Below are positions 1-6,958 of a DNA stretch of 11,137 nucleotides, one piece after another; position 1 is the first letter of the stretch; the number at the start of each line of letters is the position of its first letter. Below the pieces are notes generated by a model. That model was not told the DNA's origin. It was given only the letters and a program-made list of their open reading frames with translations, and made no database searches. Position numbers and translations under genes: made by a program. Source of the DNA: UBA7398 sp964597305 (lineage in GTDB: Bacteria; Actinomycetota; Actinomycetes; Nanopelagicales; Nanopelagicaceae). Where the stretch lies: positions 1-11,137 of the forward strand of contig CAZQWU010000039.1 in assembly GCA_964597305.1 (NCBI GenBank). Direction: 5' to 3'.

Positions 1-510
1 ACGATCTCAGCTTCCTATTTCGTTGTAGCGCATTTCCATTATGTTCTCTTTGGCACCGTGGTTTTTGCCATGTTCGCTGGGTACTACTTCTGGTGGCCCA
101 AACTCACCGGACGCATGCTGAATGAACGATTAGGCAAAATCCATTTCTGGCTTTTATTCGTGGGTTTTCACATGACATTCCTCATTCAACACTGGCTGGG
201 AATTAAGGGCTTTCCGCGCCGATACGCGGATTACCTACCTGGTGATGGATTTACTTTTATGAATCAAATTTCAACTTTTGGTTCGATTCTCCTGGGAATA
301 TCGATGATTCCTTGGTTTATGAATTTATGGATCTCACGTAACGCTCCACGTGTTACCGTGGATGATCCTTGGGGATATGGCGCATCGTTAGAGTGGGCAA
401 CCTCGTGTCCACCGCCACGACATAACTTCACCAAGATTCCACGGATTCGCAGTGAGCGACCGGCATTTGATCTACACCATCCAGAGTATGCAGCAAAGGA
501 CAATCATTAA
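1..510 (+). CDS. ctaD: Cytochrome c oxidase subunit I (aa3 type), C-terminal part
   Basis: This is the last 169 codons of the catalytic subunit of the aa3 oxidase, which reduces O2 to water and pumps protons across the cytoplasmic membrane. The frame is open from base 1, so the gene begins outside the window; the ATG/GTG codons near 58 are internal. The first residues hold the diagnostic helix X motif VAHFHYVLFG. By family alignment its two histidines, residues 11 and 13 here, are the heme a3 and heme a axial ligands. The following segment (AGYYFWWPK) and the late PWGYGASLEWATSCPPPRHNF motif (split here across residues ~118-138) are also typical of subunit I. Two further membrane helices and a short cytoplasmic tail follow. 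The TAA stop at 508-510 directly abuts the ATG of ctaF, so the two are almost certainly cotranscribed. Identification is very secure; only the N-terminus is missing. Confidence 0.97.
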   Translation, partial: TISASYFVVAHFHYVLFGTVVFAMFAGYYFWWPKLTGRMLNERLGKIHFWLLFVGFHMTFLIQHWLGIKGFPRRYADYLPGDGFTFMNQISTFGSILLGISMIPWFMNLWISRNAPRVTVDDPWGYGASLEWATSCPPPRHNFTKIPRIRSERPAFDLHHPEYAAKDNH

Positions 511-912
511 ATGCGCGCAACGTGGATTCTCTTTGCATTCCTAACTGTCTTCTATGTTGTTATCGATGTGATTTATTTCCTTGTTGGTGGCGAAGAACTC
601 GGCGTCACCGCAATTGCATTATGCGCCGGACTAGCGTTGTTGATCGGCTTCTATATTTGGTTTAGCGAACGTCGACAAGGCGGCAAACTTCCTGAAGACA
701 AAATGGATGGAGATATTGCAGACGCAGCAGGAGAAATTGGCTTCTTCCCACCACATTCATGGTGGCCGCTCTGGGTTAGTTTTGCCATCATGATTTGTGG
801 CGTAGGACTTATCGTCGGGTGGTGGTTAACGCTTATTGGCGTAGGCGCGCTTTTGATCACCGTTTTGGGATTTGTTCTTGAATATGAATCGCCTAAATAT
901 CAAAGCCACTAA
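511..912 (+). CDS. ctaF: Cytochrome c oxidase subunit IV, actinobacterial type
   Basis: A 133-residue membrane protein directly following ctaD with no spacer. It is an accessory subunit of the actinobacterial aa3 oxidase, part of the bcc-aa3 supercomplex. Four hydrophobic helices are visible, at about residues 3-26, 33-50, 83-106 and 108-125. They are separated by a charged, acidic cytoplasmic stretch (about 53-75, with DKMDGDIADAAGE) and the conserved FFPPHSWWPLW segment just before helix 3, typical of this family. The start is fixed by the abutting ctaD stop and an AAAGGA Shine-Dalgarno at 495-500. Length matches the family (about 130-140 residues). Function is known from family and context; the subunit has no cofactor ligands. 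Confidence 0.94.
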   Translation: MRATWILFAFLTVFYVVIDVIYFLVGGEELGVTAIALCAGLALLIGFYIWFSERRQGGKLPEDKMDGDIADAAGEIGFFPPHSWWPLWVSFAIMICGVGLIVGWWLTLIGVGALLITVLGFVLEYESPKYQSH

Positions 913-953
913 GTAAAGTTTCCCCGCTCGAAATATTGAAGTACGTGCCATCG

Positions 954-1415
954 ATGCGATCAGAAATAATTGAAACTGGCCATCCGCAGGTAAAAGCTGC
1001 GCGAATCATTATCAATGCGCCGGTGCAGGAGATATTTGATCTCGTAGCACAACCAGCGCGGCATCCTGAATTTGATGGGTCACATACTGTGCGAGCCCAA
1101 TTTACTGGCGCAGATCGCCTCTCACTCGGTTCAACCTTTGGCATGAAAATGCATCTCGGAATTAAATATCGCATTACTAATACCGTGGTTGAGTTTGAAG
1201 AGAATAAGCAGATCGCCTGGCGCCATCTAGGGCGATGGATTTGGCGTTACGAATTTCTTCCTCTCTCACCTAGTCAAACGATGGTGACGGAAACTTTTGA
1301 TGGCAGACCATCGCCTTTTCAATGGTGGCTACGGTGGCGCAAAGCGTATGGATTCACTCAAATCGCCGTTGCAAAAACTTTAGTGCGACTTAAAACTCTC
1401 GCGGAGAAGGCATAA
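954..1415 (+). CDS. SRPBCC (START-like/polyketide cyclase) family protein
   Basis: A protein of about 153 residues with the pattern of the SRPBCC hydrophobic-ligand-binding fold. It has an early ARIIINAPVQEIFDLVAQPARHPEFD segment (split here for length: ARIIINAPVQ, then EIFDLVAQPARHPEFD), a central run of beta strands with IAWRHLGRWIWRYEF, and a C-terminal amphipathic helix ending LVRLKTLAEKA. These are the usual strand-helix-helix start and long final helix. The ligand and reaction cannot be read from sequence; some relatives are lipid-binding or cyclase-like proteins, many are uncharacterised. It lies about 40 bp behind ctaF on the same strand and probably shares its transcript. The start is uncertain: ATG at 954 is preferred, but GTG 945 and TTG 936 are in frame and none has a good Shine-Dalgarno. 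A strong terminator begins at its stop codon. Confidence 0.78.
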   Translation: MRSEIIETGHPQVKAARIIINAPVQEIFDLVAQPARHPEFDGSHTVRAQFTGADRLSLGSTFGMKMHLGIKYRITNTVVEFEENKQIAWRHLGRWIWRYEFLPLSPSQTMVTETFDGRPSPFQWWLRWRKAYGFTQIAVAKTLVRLKTLAEKA

Positions 1416-1446
1416 AAAAACGGCCCGATTGCTCGGGCCGTTTTTT
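1414..1446. terminator. Bidirectional intrinsic terminator
   Basis: A perfect 8-bp GC-rich stem CGGCCCGA / TCGGGCCG (1421-1428 and 1433-1440) with a TTGC loop is flanked by seven A on the left and six T on the right. Read from either strand it therefore has a stem followed by a U tract. It lies between the convergent SRPBCC gene (stop 1413-1415) and the substrate-binding protein gene (stop at 1458), and so can end both the cta transcript and the ABC transport transcript. Confidence 0.95.
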
Positions 1447-1457
1447 CTAGAAGTTCA

Positions 1458-2453
1458 TTACTTCTTGATTGCAGCGATTCGATCATCCCATGAGACGAAG
1501 TTCGCGACAGTTGTCTTGTCGTAGAACACTGCCTTGGTCTGAATGGTCTTCGCTGGGTTCTCGCCCTTGAGAGCTGAGATAGCTAGATCAGCAAGTGAAA
1601 TACCGCTAGAAACTGGATCGTAATCCCATGATCCATCGATTTCACCTGCAGCAATTGATTTCACAGCTTCTGGTTGCATCTGAAGACCAATTACCTTGAC
1701 CTTACCGTTCTTACCAGCAGCTTTGAGAGATGCATAAATACCAAGCGCTGTTGGATCGTTGTAGGCAACAACGGCATCAATGTTCTTGTATTTCACAAGA
1801 GCTTGATCCATAGCTTGGCGTGCACCTTCAGAGTCATCGGTCTTGTTATCAACGCGGCCGAGGTAGGTGAATGACTTCTCTTTAGCGAGCTCTTCTTTGA
1901 ACATGTTGGCATGTGCTTCAAGAGCTGCGACGGGGAATGCAAGACCCATGTAAAGAACCTTGCCACCATTTGGTAGCACCTTCTTTAACCATGCAACACG
2001 CTCTGTAGCAAGTGCGCGTTGTGGGAATGCATCTTGTACCTGACCAAGTGATGGTGCAGGTGGTGCCATCGTCGAATCATCGACCGAATAGTTCATCGTA
2101 ATAACTTTAATTCCTGCATCTGCAGCTTTTTGCAGAGATGGCTTAAGGCCATTGGAATCAAGAGGATAAATGATCATGGCTTTGACACCTTTTGTGATCA
2201 TTGCTTCGACGTCAGAGATCTGCTTATTTCCATCGAGTTGAGCATCGACGGGATAGAAACCATAACCTGACTTAGCAAGTTCGGCTTCCGCAGCAAGACC
2301 AATCGCCTTGAGGTATGTGTTAGCTTCAATGGGGTAACTGAAGCCAACCAACGCACCTGCATTTTCATCCTTCGCTGACTTACTGCAGCCGGTGAGCACA
2401 AGTGCCGCGGCAGCAAGAGCCACAAGAAGAACGCGTGTCTTCTTCATTTGCAT
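1458..2453 (-). CDS. Sugar-type ABC transporter substrate-binding lipoprotein (periplasmic-binding type 1, RbsB-like)
   Basis: A 331-residue extracytoplasmic solute-binding protein that delivers a small solute, probably a sugar or sugar-like compound, to the membrane permease. Residues 1-22 are a lipoprotein signal peptide with lipobox VLTGC, so Cys23 would be lipidated and anchored to the outer face of the membrane. The mature part has the two-lobed type-1 fold: strand VGFSYP at about 36, the MIIYPLDSNGLKPSLQKAADAG segment (split: MIIYPLDSNG, LKPSLQKAADAG) at 93-114, VVAYNDPTALG at 228-238 and a hinge near 276-282. Compared with ribose-binding protein the pocket differs: N121-Y122 replaces the Asp-Arg pair, and LQ at 257-258 replaces the Phe-Asp pair. 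It is the last gene of the operon, 3 bp after the permease stop. The ATG at 2453 has a GAAAGGAAAG Shine-Dalgarno about 9 bp upstream; ATG codon 3 is an alternative. Confidence 0.9.
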   Translation of the reverse strand: MQMKKTRVLLVALAAAALVLTGCSKSAKDENAGALVGFSYPIEANTYLKAIGLAAEAELAKSGYGFYPVDAQLDGNKQISDVEAMITKGVKAMIIYPLDSNGLKPSLQKAADAGIKVITMNYSVDDSTMAPPAPSLGQVQDAFPQRALATERVAWLKKVLPNGGKVLYMGLAFPVAALEAHANMFKEELAKEKSFTYLGRVDNKTDDSEGARQAMDQALVKYKNIDAVVAYNDPTALGIYASLKAAGKNGKVKVIGLQMQPEAVKSIAAGEIDGSWDYDPVSSGISLADLAISALKGENPAKTIQTKAVFYDKTTVANFVSWDDRIAAIKK

Positions 2454-2456
2454 TGT

Positions 2457-3443
2457 CTAGCTTTCCTTTCGTTGAGCTGATCGATTAGAGATCTCTAATC
2501 GAATGCGGTCAAAGAGCACCGCGGCTACCAACAAGACGCCAGTGACGATGTCTTGCCAGTAAGAATTGACGCCCAGAATTGTGAGGGCATTTGAGACAAC
2601 TTTCAAGAAAAATATTCCGATGATGGTTCCGGTGATTGTGCCCACGCCACCGCTTAAGCGGGTTCCGCCAAGAAGTACGCCGGCAACGACAGCAAGTTCA
2701 AGACCTGCACCTGCAGTAGGAGCGGCCGATTCAAGTCGACCCACCTGCATAATTCCACCGAGCGCAGCGCACGCGCCAGAGATAATGTAAACGATTATTT
2801 TTACTTTCCGAGTATTGATACCTGCTAATTGCGCCGCGTATTCGTTGCCACCCACTGCATAGACATCACGACCGAAGTAGGTATAGCGCAAGACATATCC
2901 GCCAATAATCCAGAGCACGACTGCAACGATTAGCGGACCGGGGATTGGCCCGACATTTCCATCGCCTAAAACCTTTATTAACTTGCCCGTTTCAACAACT
3001 TGAGTTGCACCGTTTGTCACTACATAGGCAACGCCACGGAAAATTCCGAGCGCACCGAGCGTGACAACAAAGGGATTGAGATTCCATTTACCAATGAGTG
3101 CGCCATTGAGACCACCAACGGTCAATGTAACGATTACGAATGTTGCACCAACTGCAGTGTAGGAAGGCATAACGCGCGCAGTCACTGCTAAGAGAACACC
3201 AGAATAGGCAACGACGCTACCTACACTGAGATCAAGTCCGGCGGTCAGAATTGCAAAGGTCATTCCAATTCCTAAAACACAGGGCATCGCCGCGGCGCGA
3301 ATAATGTTGTTGATGTTGCTCTGACTCACAAAGCCTGGTTCCAGCACGGCCATGACTGCCATCAAAATCACAAGTAGAGCGAGGAGACCAGACCATGGTG
3401 GCATCGCTCGGCGATTCTCCTTGGCGAGGAAGTTTCGTTTCAT
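2457..3443 (-). CDS. Sugar-type ABC transporter permease (RbsC-like)
   Basis: A 328-residue integral membrane permease of the branched-chain/ribose family (BPD_transp_2), which forms the translocation pore as a homodimer. About eight to ten hydrophobic helices are visible. Family hallmarks are ILTAGLDLSVGS at 65-76 and the cytoplasmic coupling segment FGRDVYAVGGNEYAAQLAGI at 190-209, which contacts the ATPase. LLGGTRLSGGVGTITGTIIG at 258-277 follows. The length is normal. The ATG at 3443 is preceded by AAAGGA at 3449-3454. It lies 15 bp after the true stop of the ATPase gene and 3 bp before the substrate-binding protein gene, so it belongs to a single VOC-ATPase-permease-binding protein operon. 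The substrate cannot be read from the permease alone. Confidence 0.93.
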   Translation of the reverse strand: MKRNFLAKENRRAMPPWSGLLALLVILMAVMAVLEPGFVSQSNINNIIRAAAMPCVLGIGMTFAILTAGLDLSVGSVVAYSGVLLAVTARVMPSYTAVGATFVIVTLTVGGLNGALIGKWNLNPFVVTLGALGIFRGVAYVVTNGATQVVETGKLIKVLGDGNVGPIPGPLIVAVVLWIIGGYVLRYTYFGRDVYAVGGNEYAAQLAGINTRKVKIIVYIISGACAALGGIMQVGRLESAAPTAGAGLELAVVAGVLLGGTRLSGGVGTITGTIIGIFFLKVVSNALTILGVNSYWQDIVTGVLLVAAVLFDRIRLEISNRSAQRKES

Positions 3444-3458
3444 CGTGATCCTTTCGTC

Positions 3459-4698
3459 TTACCCATGATGTTCACCCGTTGCTGCAGCTACTACGCGCTG
3501 CTCTGTTGCNNNNNNNNNNNNNNNNNNNNNNNNNNNNNNNNNNNNNNNNNNNNNNNNNNNNNNNNNNNNNNNNNNNNNNNNNNNNNNNNNNNNNNNNNNN
3601 NNNNNNNNNGTTATGCATTGCGATGGTGAGATTTTCTCGCACCGACATCTCTAAGAAATTTGATTTCGTTCGACGATCATCTGGTACAAGCGCAACACCA
3701 GCGTGCATCATCGCTTTCGGAGAAGGCGCGATCCATTCGCCGTGAACAAAAACCTGACCCGAGTGGCGTGGTCTAAAACCAACAATCGTTTCTACCAATT
3801 CAGTTCTACCTGCACCTGCAAGGCCAGCCATGCCAGTTATTTGACCTGGGAAAAAATCCACTGAAACACCGTTGACCATTCCAAATTTATCTTTGATGTT
3901 GTCTACTCGAACAATTGGTTCAGAAGTTTTAACCTCTTTTACTGTCGTATGTTTAGCGGCGCGCTGCAACACCATTCGATCAAGCAACCACGAAGAATTG
4001 ACCTCACGCGCTGGCGCAGTATCAATAAATTGCCCTTCTCGAAGTACGGTATATCGATCAGATATTTCAAGCATTTCACGCATCCGGTGTGAAATAAAAA
4101 CCACAGCTACACCTTCGTCGCGTAATTGACGCATGACGCGAAAGAGCGAGTCCACTTCTTGGGGATCAAGGGCGGAGGTTGGCTCGTCGAGCAAGAGAAC
4201 GCGGGTATCAAATGACAGTGCCCGTGCAATTTCAATTAATTGTTGACGATTATGGGGGAGTTGTTCTACTTGAATATTGGGATCGAGGTTGAGATCGAGT
4301 CGTTTGAGTAATGCAGAGCAATTGGTATTTGTCTGAGCCCAACTAATTCCGAACTTGTTGCGCACTTGATTGTGTCCAAGAAATACATTTTCAGCTGCGC
4401 TGAGATTGGGCACCAAACTCAGCTCTTGCGAAACCACTGTCACTCCGAAATTCATTGCTGTGCGCACATCGGGAAATGTTTGGACGGTACCTTCAATGGC
4501 GATAGTTCCGGCATCAGGTTGTATAACGCCACCAAGAATTTTCAAGAGCGTTGATTTACCGGAACCGTTTTCACCTGCGATGGTATGAATCTCGCCAGGA
4601 TGGAGAGTAAGTTGAACGTTATTAAGTGCTTGAACTGCGCCAAATGTTTTGCTGATACCACTCATCTGCACTCGAGCAGCGGTTTGTGTCGTAACCAT
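3459..4698 (-). CDS. Sugar-type ABC transporter double ATPase (RbsA-like), interrupted by assembly gap
   Basis: The ATP-hydrolysing subunit with two fused nucleotide-binding domains that drives the RbsC-like permease. In domain 1, numbering from ATG 4698, I see Walker A GENGSGKST at 42-50, Q-loop Q91, an unusual signature LPHNRQQ at 147-153, Walker B VLLLDEP at 167-173 with catalytic E172, D-loop SALD and switch H204. Domain 2 starts near 262 and has the degenerate P-loop GLAGAGRTE at 292-300 and ALVPDDRRT, both usual for this family. The sequence breaks after residue 363 at 100 N (3510-3609). Beyond it, bases 3509-3459 read ATEQRVVAAATGEHHG and TAA, a convincing C-terminus for this family. 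About 110-125 codons are therefore missing compared with the usual length of about 500. TTG at 4707 is an alternative start; neither start has a strong Shine-Dalgarno. Confidence 0.9.
3510..3609. other. Assembly gap of 100 N
   Basis: Exactly 100 unknown bases lie inside the double-ATPase gene. A round 100 is a conventional placeholder for a gap of unknown size. Both flanks belong to the same gene, but they are in different frames if 100 is taken literally. The real missing length should be a multiple of three, and by family length about 330-375 bases. Confidence 0.97.
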
Positions 4699-4712
4699 GA
4701 ATCGCAATCAGC

Positions 4713-5210
4713 CTAAGGCCGAGCCGTATCCTCAACGAGTTCTAGTTGATTTCCCCACGGATCAAGACAGTAGTTAATTGATTGACCAGCGGCTGGGCCT
4801 TCGGTCATAACAATGGGGCCTGCCATAAAGGTAAGTCCTAGCGCTGAGCCACGAGCGATAACTGCGGCAACATTATCGACGCGAAAGGCAATATGGTGAC
4901 CACCATAATCACAATTGCGAGGCGGTTGCTTTCGGCGATCATCCGGTCGGTCGTATTGAAAGAGTTCTAATCGATGACCATTGGGAAGTTGTAACATCAC
5001 AATCGTAAATTTTGCATCCGCGACATTGACATGCGCGAGTGACCAATCTTGTCCATTCACCTGTGGGAATTCTCGAGAATCAAAAGGGCCGAGGCGAAAA
5101 ACTTCCTTTGCCCCAAGAAGTGTTGAATAAAAAGTTACCGCTGCTTCCACATCAGGAACTGTGATTCCGACATGATCAATGCCACGCAAACCGGGGATTG
5201 CTTCAGCCAT
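4713..5210 (-). CDS. VOC-superfamily metalloenzyme (glyoxalase/dioxygenase fold)
   Basis: A 165-residue single-chain protein of the vicinal oxygen chelate superfamily, with two beta-alpha-beta-beta-beta modules. The four expected metal ligands can be placed: H13 in IDHVGITVPD, E82 in HRLELFQYD, H105 or H106 in YGGHHIAF and E157 in GNQLELVED. An active divalent-metal enzyme such as an epimerase, lyase, isomerase or dioxygenase is thus possible; the reaction cannot be told. The ATG at 5210 has an excellent TGGAGGTT Shine-Dalgarno at 5215-5222, so longer in-frame starts upstream are unlikely. It is the first gene of the ABC transport operon, with its stop 14 bp before the ATPase ATG. This suggests a role in handling the imported compound, which is an inference from context. 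Confidence 0.88.
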   Translation of the reverse strand: MAEAIPGLRGIDHVGITVPDVEAAVTFYSTLLGAKEVFRLGPFDSREFPQVNGQDWSLAHVNVADAKFTIVMLQLPNGHRLELFQYDRPDDRRKQPPRNCDYGGHHIAFRVDNVAAVIARGSALGLTFMAGPIVMTEGPAAGQSINYCLDPWGNQLELVEDTARP

Positions 5211-5214
5211 CTTG

Positions 5215-5222
5215 AACCTCCA
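5215..5222 (-). promoter_or_regulatory. Ribosome binding site fixing the VOC gene start
   Basis: On the minus strand TGGAGGTT lies here, with GGAGG ending 6 nt before the ATG at 5210. It is the strongest Shine-Dalgarno match in the window and decides for the 5210 start over the in-frame codon at 5225, which lies upstream of the site. Confidence 0.8.
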
Positions 5223-5229
5223 CACCGAG

Positions 5230-5246
5230 TCGGAGTACTACTCCGA
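5230..5246. promoter_or_regulatory. Inverted repeat, candidate operator of the ABC operon
   Basis: TCGGAG-TACTA-CTCCGA is a perfect inverted repeat with 6-bp arms and a 5-nt spacer. It lies between the proposed promoter and the ribosome binding site of the VOC gene. A repressor dimer site placed just after the transcription start is one reading; a small 5' mRNA hairpin is the other. No regulator gene lies in the window. Confidence 0.5.
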
Positions 5247-5257
5247 GATGATGTGTA

Positions 5258-5286
5258 ATCCTTGCTTTAAGCGCTAGGTTGGTCAA
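5258..5286 (-). promoter_or_regulatory. Putative promoter of the VOC-ABC transporter operon
   Basis: On the minus strand TTGACC (5286-5281) is followed after 17 bp by AAGGAT (5263-5258). The -35 matches five of six consensus bases and the spacing is ideal, but the -10 is weak (three of six). The expected transcription start, around 5251, is just upstream of the 5230-5246 palindrome. The position between the qcrB stop and the VOC gene makes a promoter here likely. Confidence 0.45.
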
Positions 5287-5362
5287 GCATTCGAAGGTAA
5301 CGTTTATATTGCTTTTCCCTGATTTTAAAGGGGAATTGAACGTTTGATGTGACGTGGACTAC

Positions 5363-6958
5363 CTAGTGGTGGCCGTCGCCTATTTCCAACATGTCGCGCT
5401 CAGTCGGTTTTGCGATTTGTTCGCTACTTGCTTTGGCAAACCGAGCCCGTATTTTGGAGCGTATCGCACCTTGTGGATTTCGTACGCCATTGTTATCTGT
5501 TTCCGGAAGAGCAAGTGGTGGAAGTTGTTCATGTTGCGTCAATGTCCATTGCTCTTGTGGTGTCAATGGGTCATGAACTTCAACATATTCACCATGTGGC
5601 AACATCATTAATCGACCAGTTTCTCGTCCGTGAAGAACCGCTTCTCGATCCGCACGTTGCAAGGAGAGACAAATGCGTTTTGTCACAACGAAGGCAATCG
5701 GAGGTAAAACAATGACACCGATTCGAGAGAACCACATAATTTGATTTATTGTGAGATCAAAATGCGTTGCAATTAAATCGTTACCGCCATTGAGCAAGGT
5801 AGTAATGGTAAATGTCAACGCCATCGCGCCAATAGCAGTTCGATTGGGATTATTCCGTGGCCGTTCGAGTAGATGATGTTCACGCTTGTCGCCGGTCATC
5901 CAACTTTCAATCCATGGATACAGCGCCATGCCGGTAAACATAATTCCCGGGATTATTAAGCCAGGAATCAAAATGTTCCACGAAATCGTATGACCAAATG
6001 CATGGGTTTCAAGTGGCGGCGCCATGCGCACTAAACCGTCGAGCCACCCCATGTACCAATCGGGTTGTGATCCAGCTGAAATCTGCGCTGGTGTGTAGGG
6101 ACCGTAAAGCCAGATGGGATTAATGGAGGCAACGGCGCCAAGAAACGCAGTGAAACCAAAGACGATGAAAAAGAAGCCACCAGCCTTTGCCATGTAAACC
6201 GGCATGAGTGGATAGCCCACAACATTTTTCTCTGTGCGACCAGGTCCTGGATATTGAGTGTGTTTTTGATACCACACCATCATTAAGTGAATCGTAATTA
6301 AGGCAAGGAAAGCGCCCGGTAACAAGAGGATATGCACTGTGTAAATTCGAGGAATAAATACTTCGCCTGGGAATGGTCCACCAAATACAAAAAAGGCTAA
6401 ATACGAACCCACCACAGGAATTGCTTGAATAATCGCCTCTGCAATTCGAATACCAGTTCCCGAGAGTAAATCGTCAGGCAGTGAATATCCGAGGAAGCCT
6501 TCAACAATACCTAGCGTTAACAACCCAACGCCTAATACCCAGTTACCTTCACGTGGCTTACGAAATGCGCCGGTGAAAAATACTCGCAGTAAGTGCGCAA
6601 CGATGGCGACCATAAACAATAGCGCAGCCCAGTGGTGGATTTGTCGCATCAATAAACCACCGCGAACGTCGAATGAAATATGCAATGTCGAGGCGTATGC
6701 AGCGGACATTTTCAGGCCTGATAGTGGCGCGTAACTTCCTTCGTACTCAACTTCTTTCATTGACGGGTCAAACCAAAAAGTCAGAAATGTTCCGGTAAGG
6801 AGCAAAATGATGAATGAATAAAGCGCAACTTCACCAAGCAAGAATGACCAGTGATCTGGAAATACTTTCGTGAGATTTTTCTTTAACCATTTTGCAGCGC
6901 CAGTGCGCTCATCCACATAGTTAGCAACATTTCCGGCAATCTGTTCCTTCTTACTCAT
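5363..6958 (-). CDS. qcrB: Cytochrome bc1 (bcc) complex cytochrome b subunit
   Basis: A 531-residue di-heme membrane protein that oxidises menaquinol and pumps charge in the respiratory chain. Heme ligands lie in RQIHHWAALLF (H108 or H109) with H122 in AHLLRVFF, and H209 in YTVHILLL with H224 in ITIHLMMVW. The quinol-site motif, PEWY in mitochondria, appears as PDWY at 299-302, the usual actinobacterial form. At least eight membrane helices are visible. They are followed by a hydrophilic tail of about 100 residues (from about 430), which is characteristic of actinobacterial QcrB. The ATG at 6958 overlaps the qcrA TGA by four bases (ATGA), implying translational coupling. It is the last gene of ctaE-qcrC-qcrA-qcrB. 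No strong terminator follows; the VOC gene promoter begins within about 80-100 bp. Confidence 0.97.
   Translation of the reverse strand: MSKKEQIAGNVANYVDERTGAAKWLKKNLTKVFPDHWSFLLGEVALYSFIILLLTGTFLTFWFDPSMKEVEYEGSYAPLSGLKMSAAYASTLHISFDVRGGLLMRQIHHWAALLFMVAIVAHLLRVFFTGAFRKPREGNWVLGVGLLTLGIVEGFLGYSLPDDLLSGTGIRIAEAIIQAIPVVGSYLAFFVFGGPFPGEVFIPRIYTVHILLLPGAFLALITIHLMMVWYQKHTQYPGPGRTEKNVVGYPLMPVYMAKAGGFFFIVFGFTAFLGAVASINPIWLYGPYTPAQISAGSQPDWYMGWLDGLVRMAPPLETHAFGHTISWNILIPGLIIPGIMFTGMALYPWIESWMTGDKREHHLLERPRNNPNRTAIGAMALTFTITTLLNGGNDLIATHFDLTINQIMWFSRIGVIVLPPIAFVVTKRICLSLQRADREAVLHGRETGRLMMLPHGEYVEVHDPLTPQEQWTLTQHEQLPPLALPETDNNGVRNPQGAIRSKIRARFAKASSEQIAKPTERDMLEIGDGHH

Noticed and set aside
264..503. 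Minus-strand open frame of 79 codons opposite the ctaD 3' end
   Set aside because: It is the antisense shadow of a secure ctaD coding region; its protein has no recognisable pattern and no upstream ribosome binding site.
3472..3509. C-terminus NRAARSSCSNG of the ATPase when 100 N are taken as real length
   Set aside because: The frame depends on the arbitrary 100-N placeholder. Another frame gives a family-like end (ATEQRVVAAATGEHHG) and a natural stop at 3459.
5316..5338. Possible qcrB terminator (TTCCC ... GGGAA hairpin)
   Set aside because: The stem is only about 5 bp with a long AT-rich loop and no T tract on the minus strand, so it does not meet a terminator standard.
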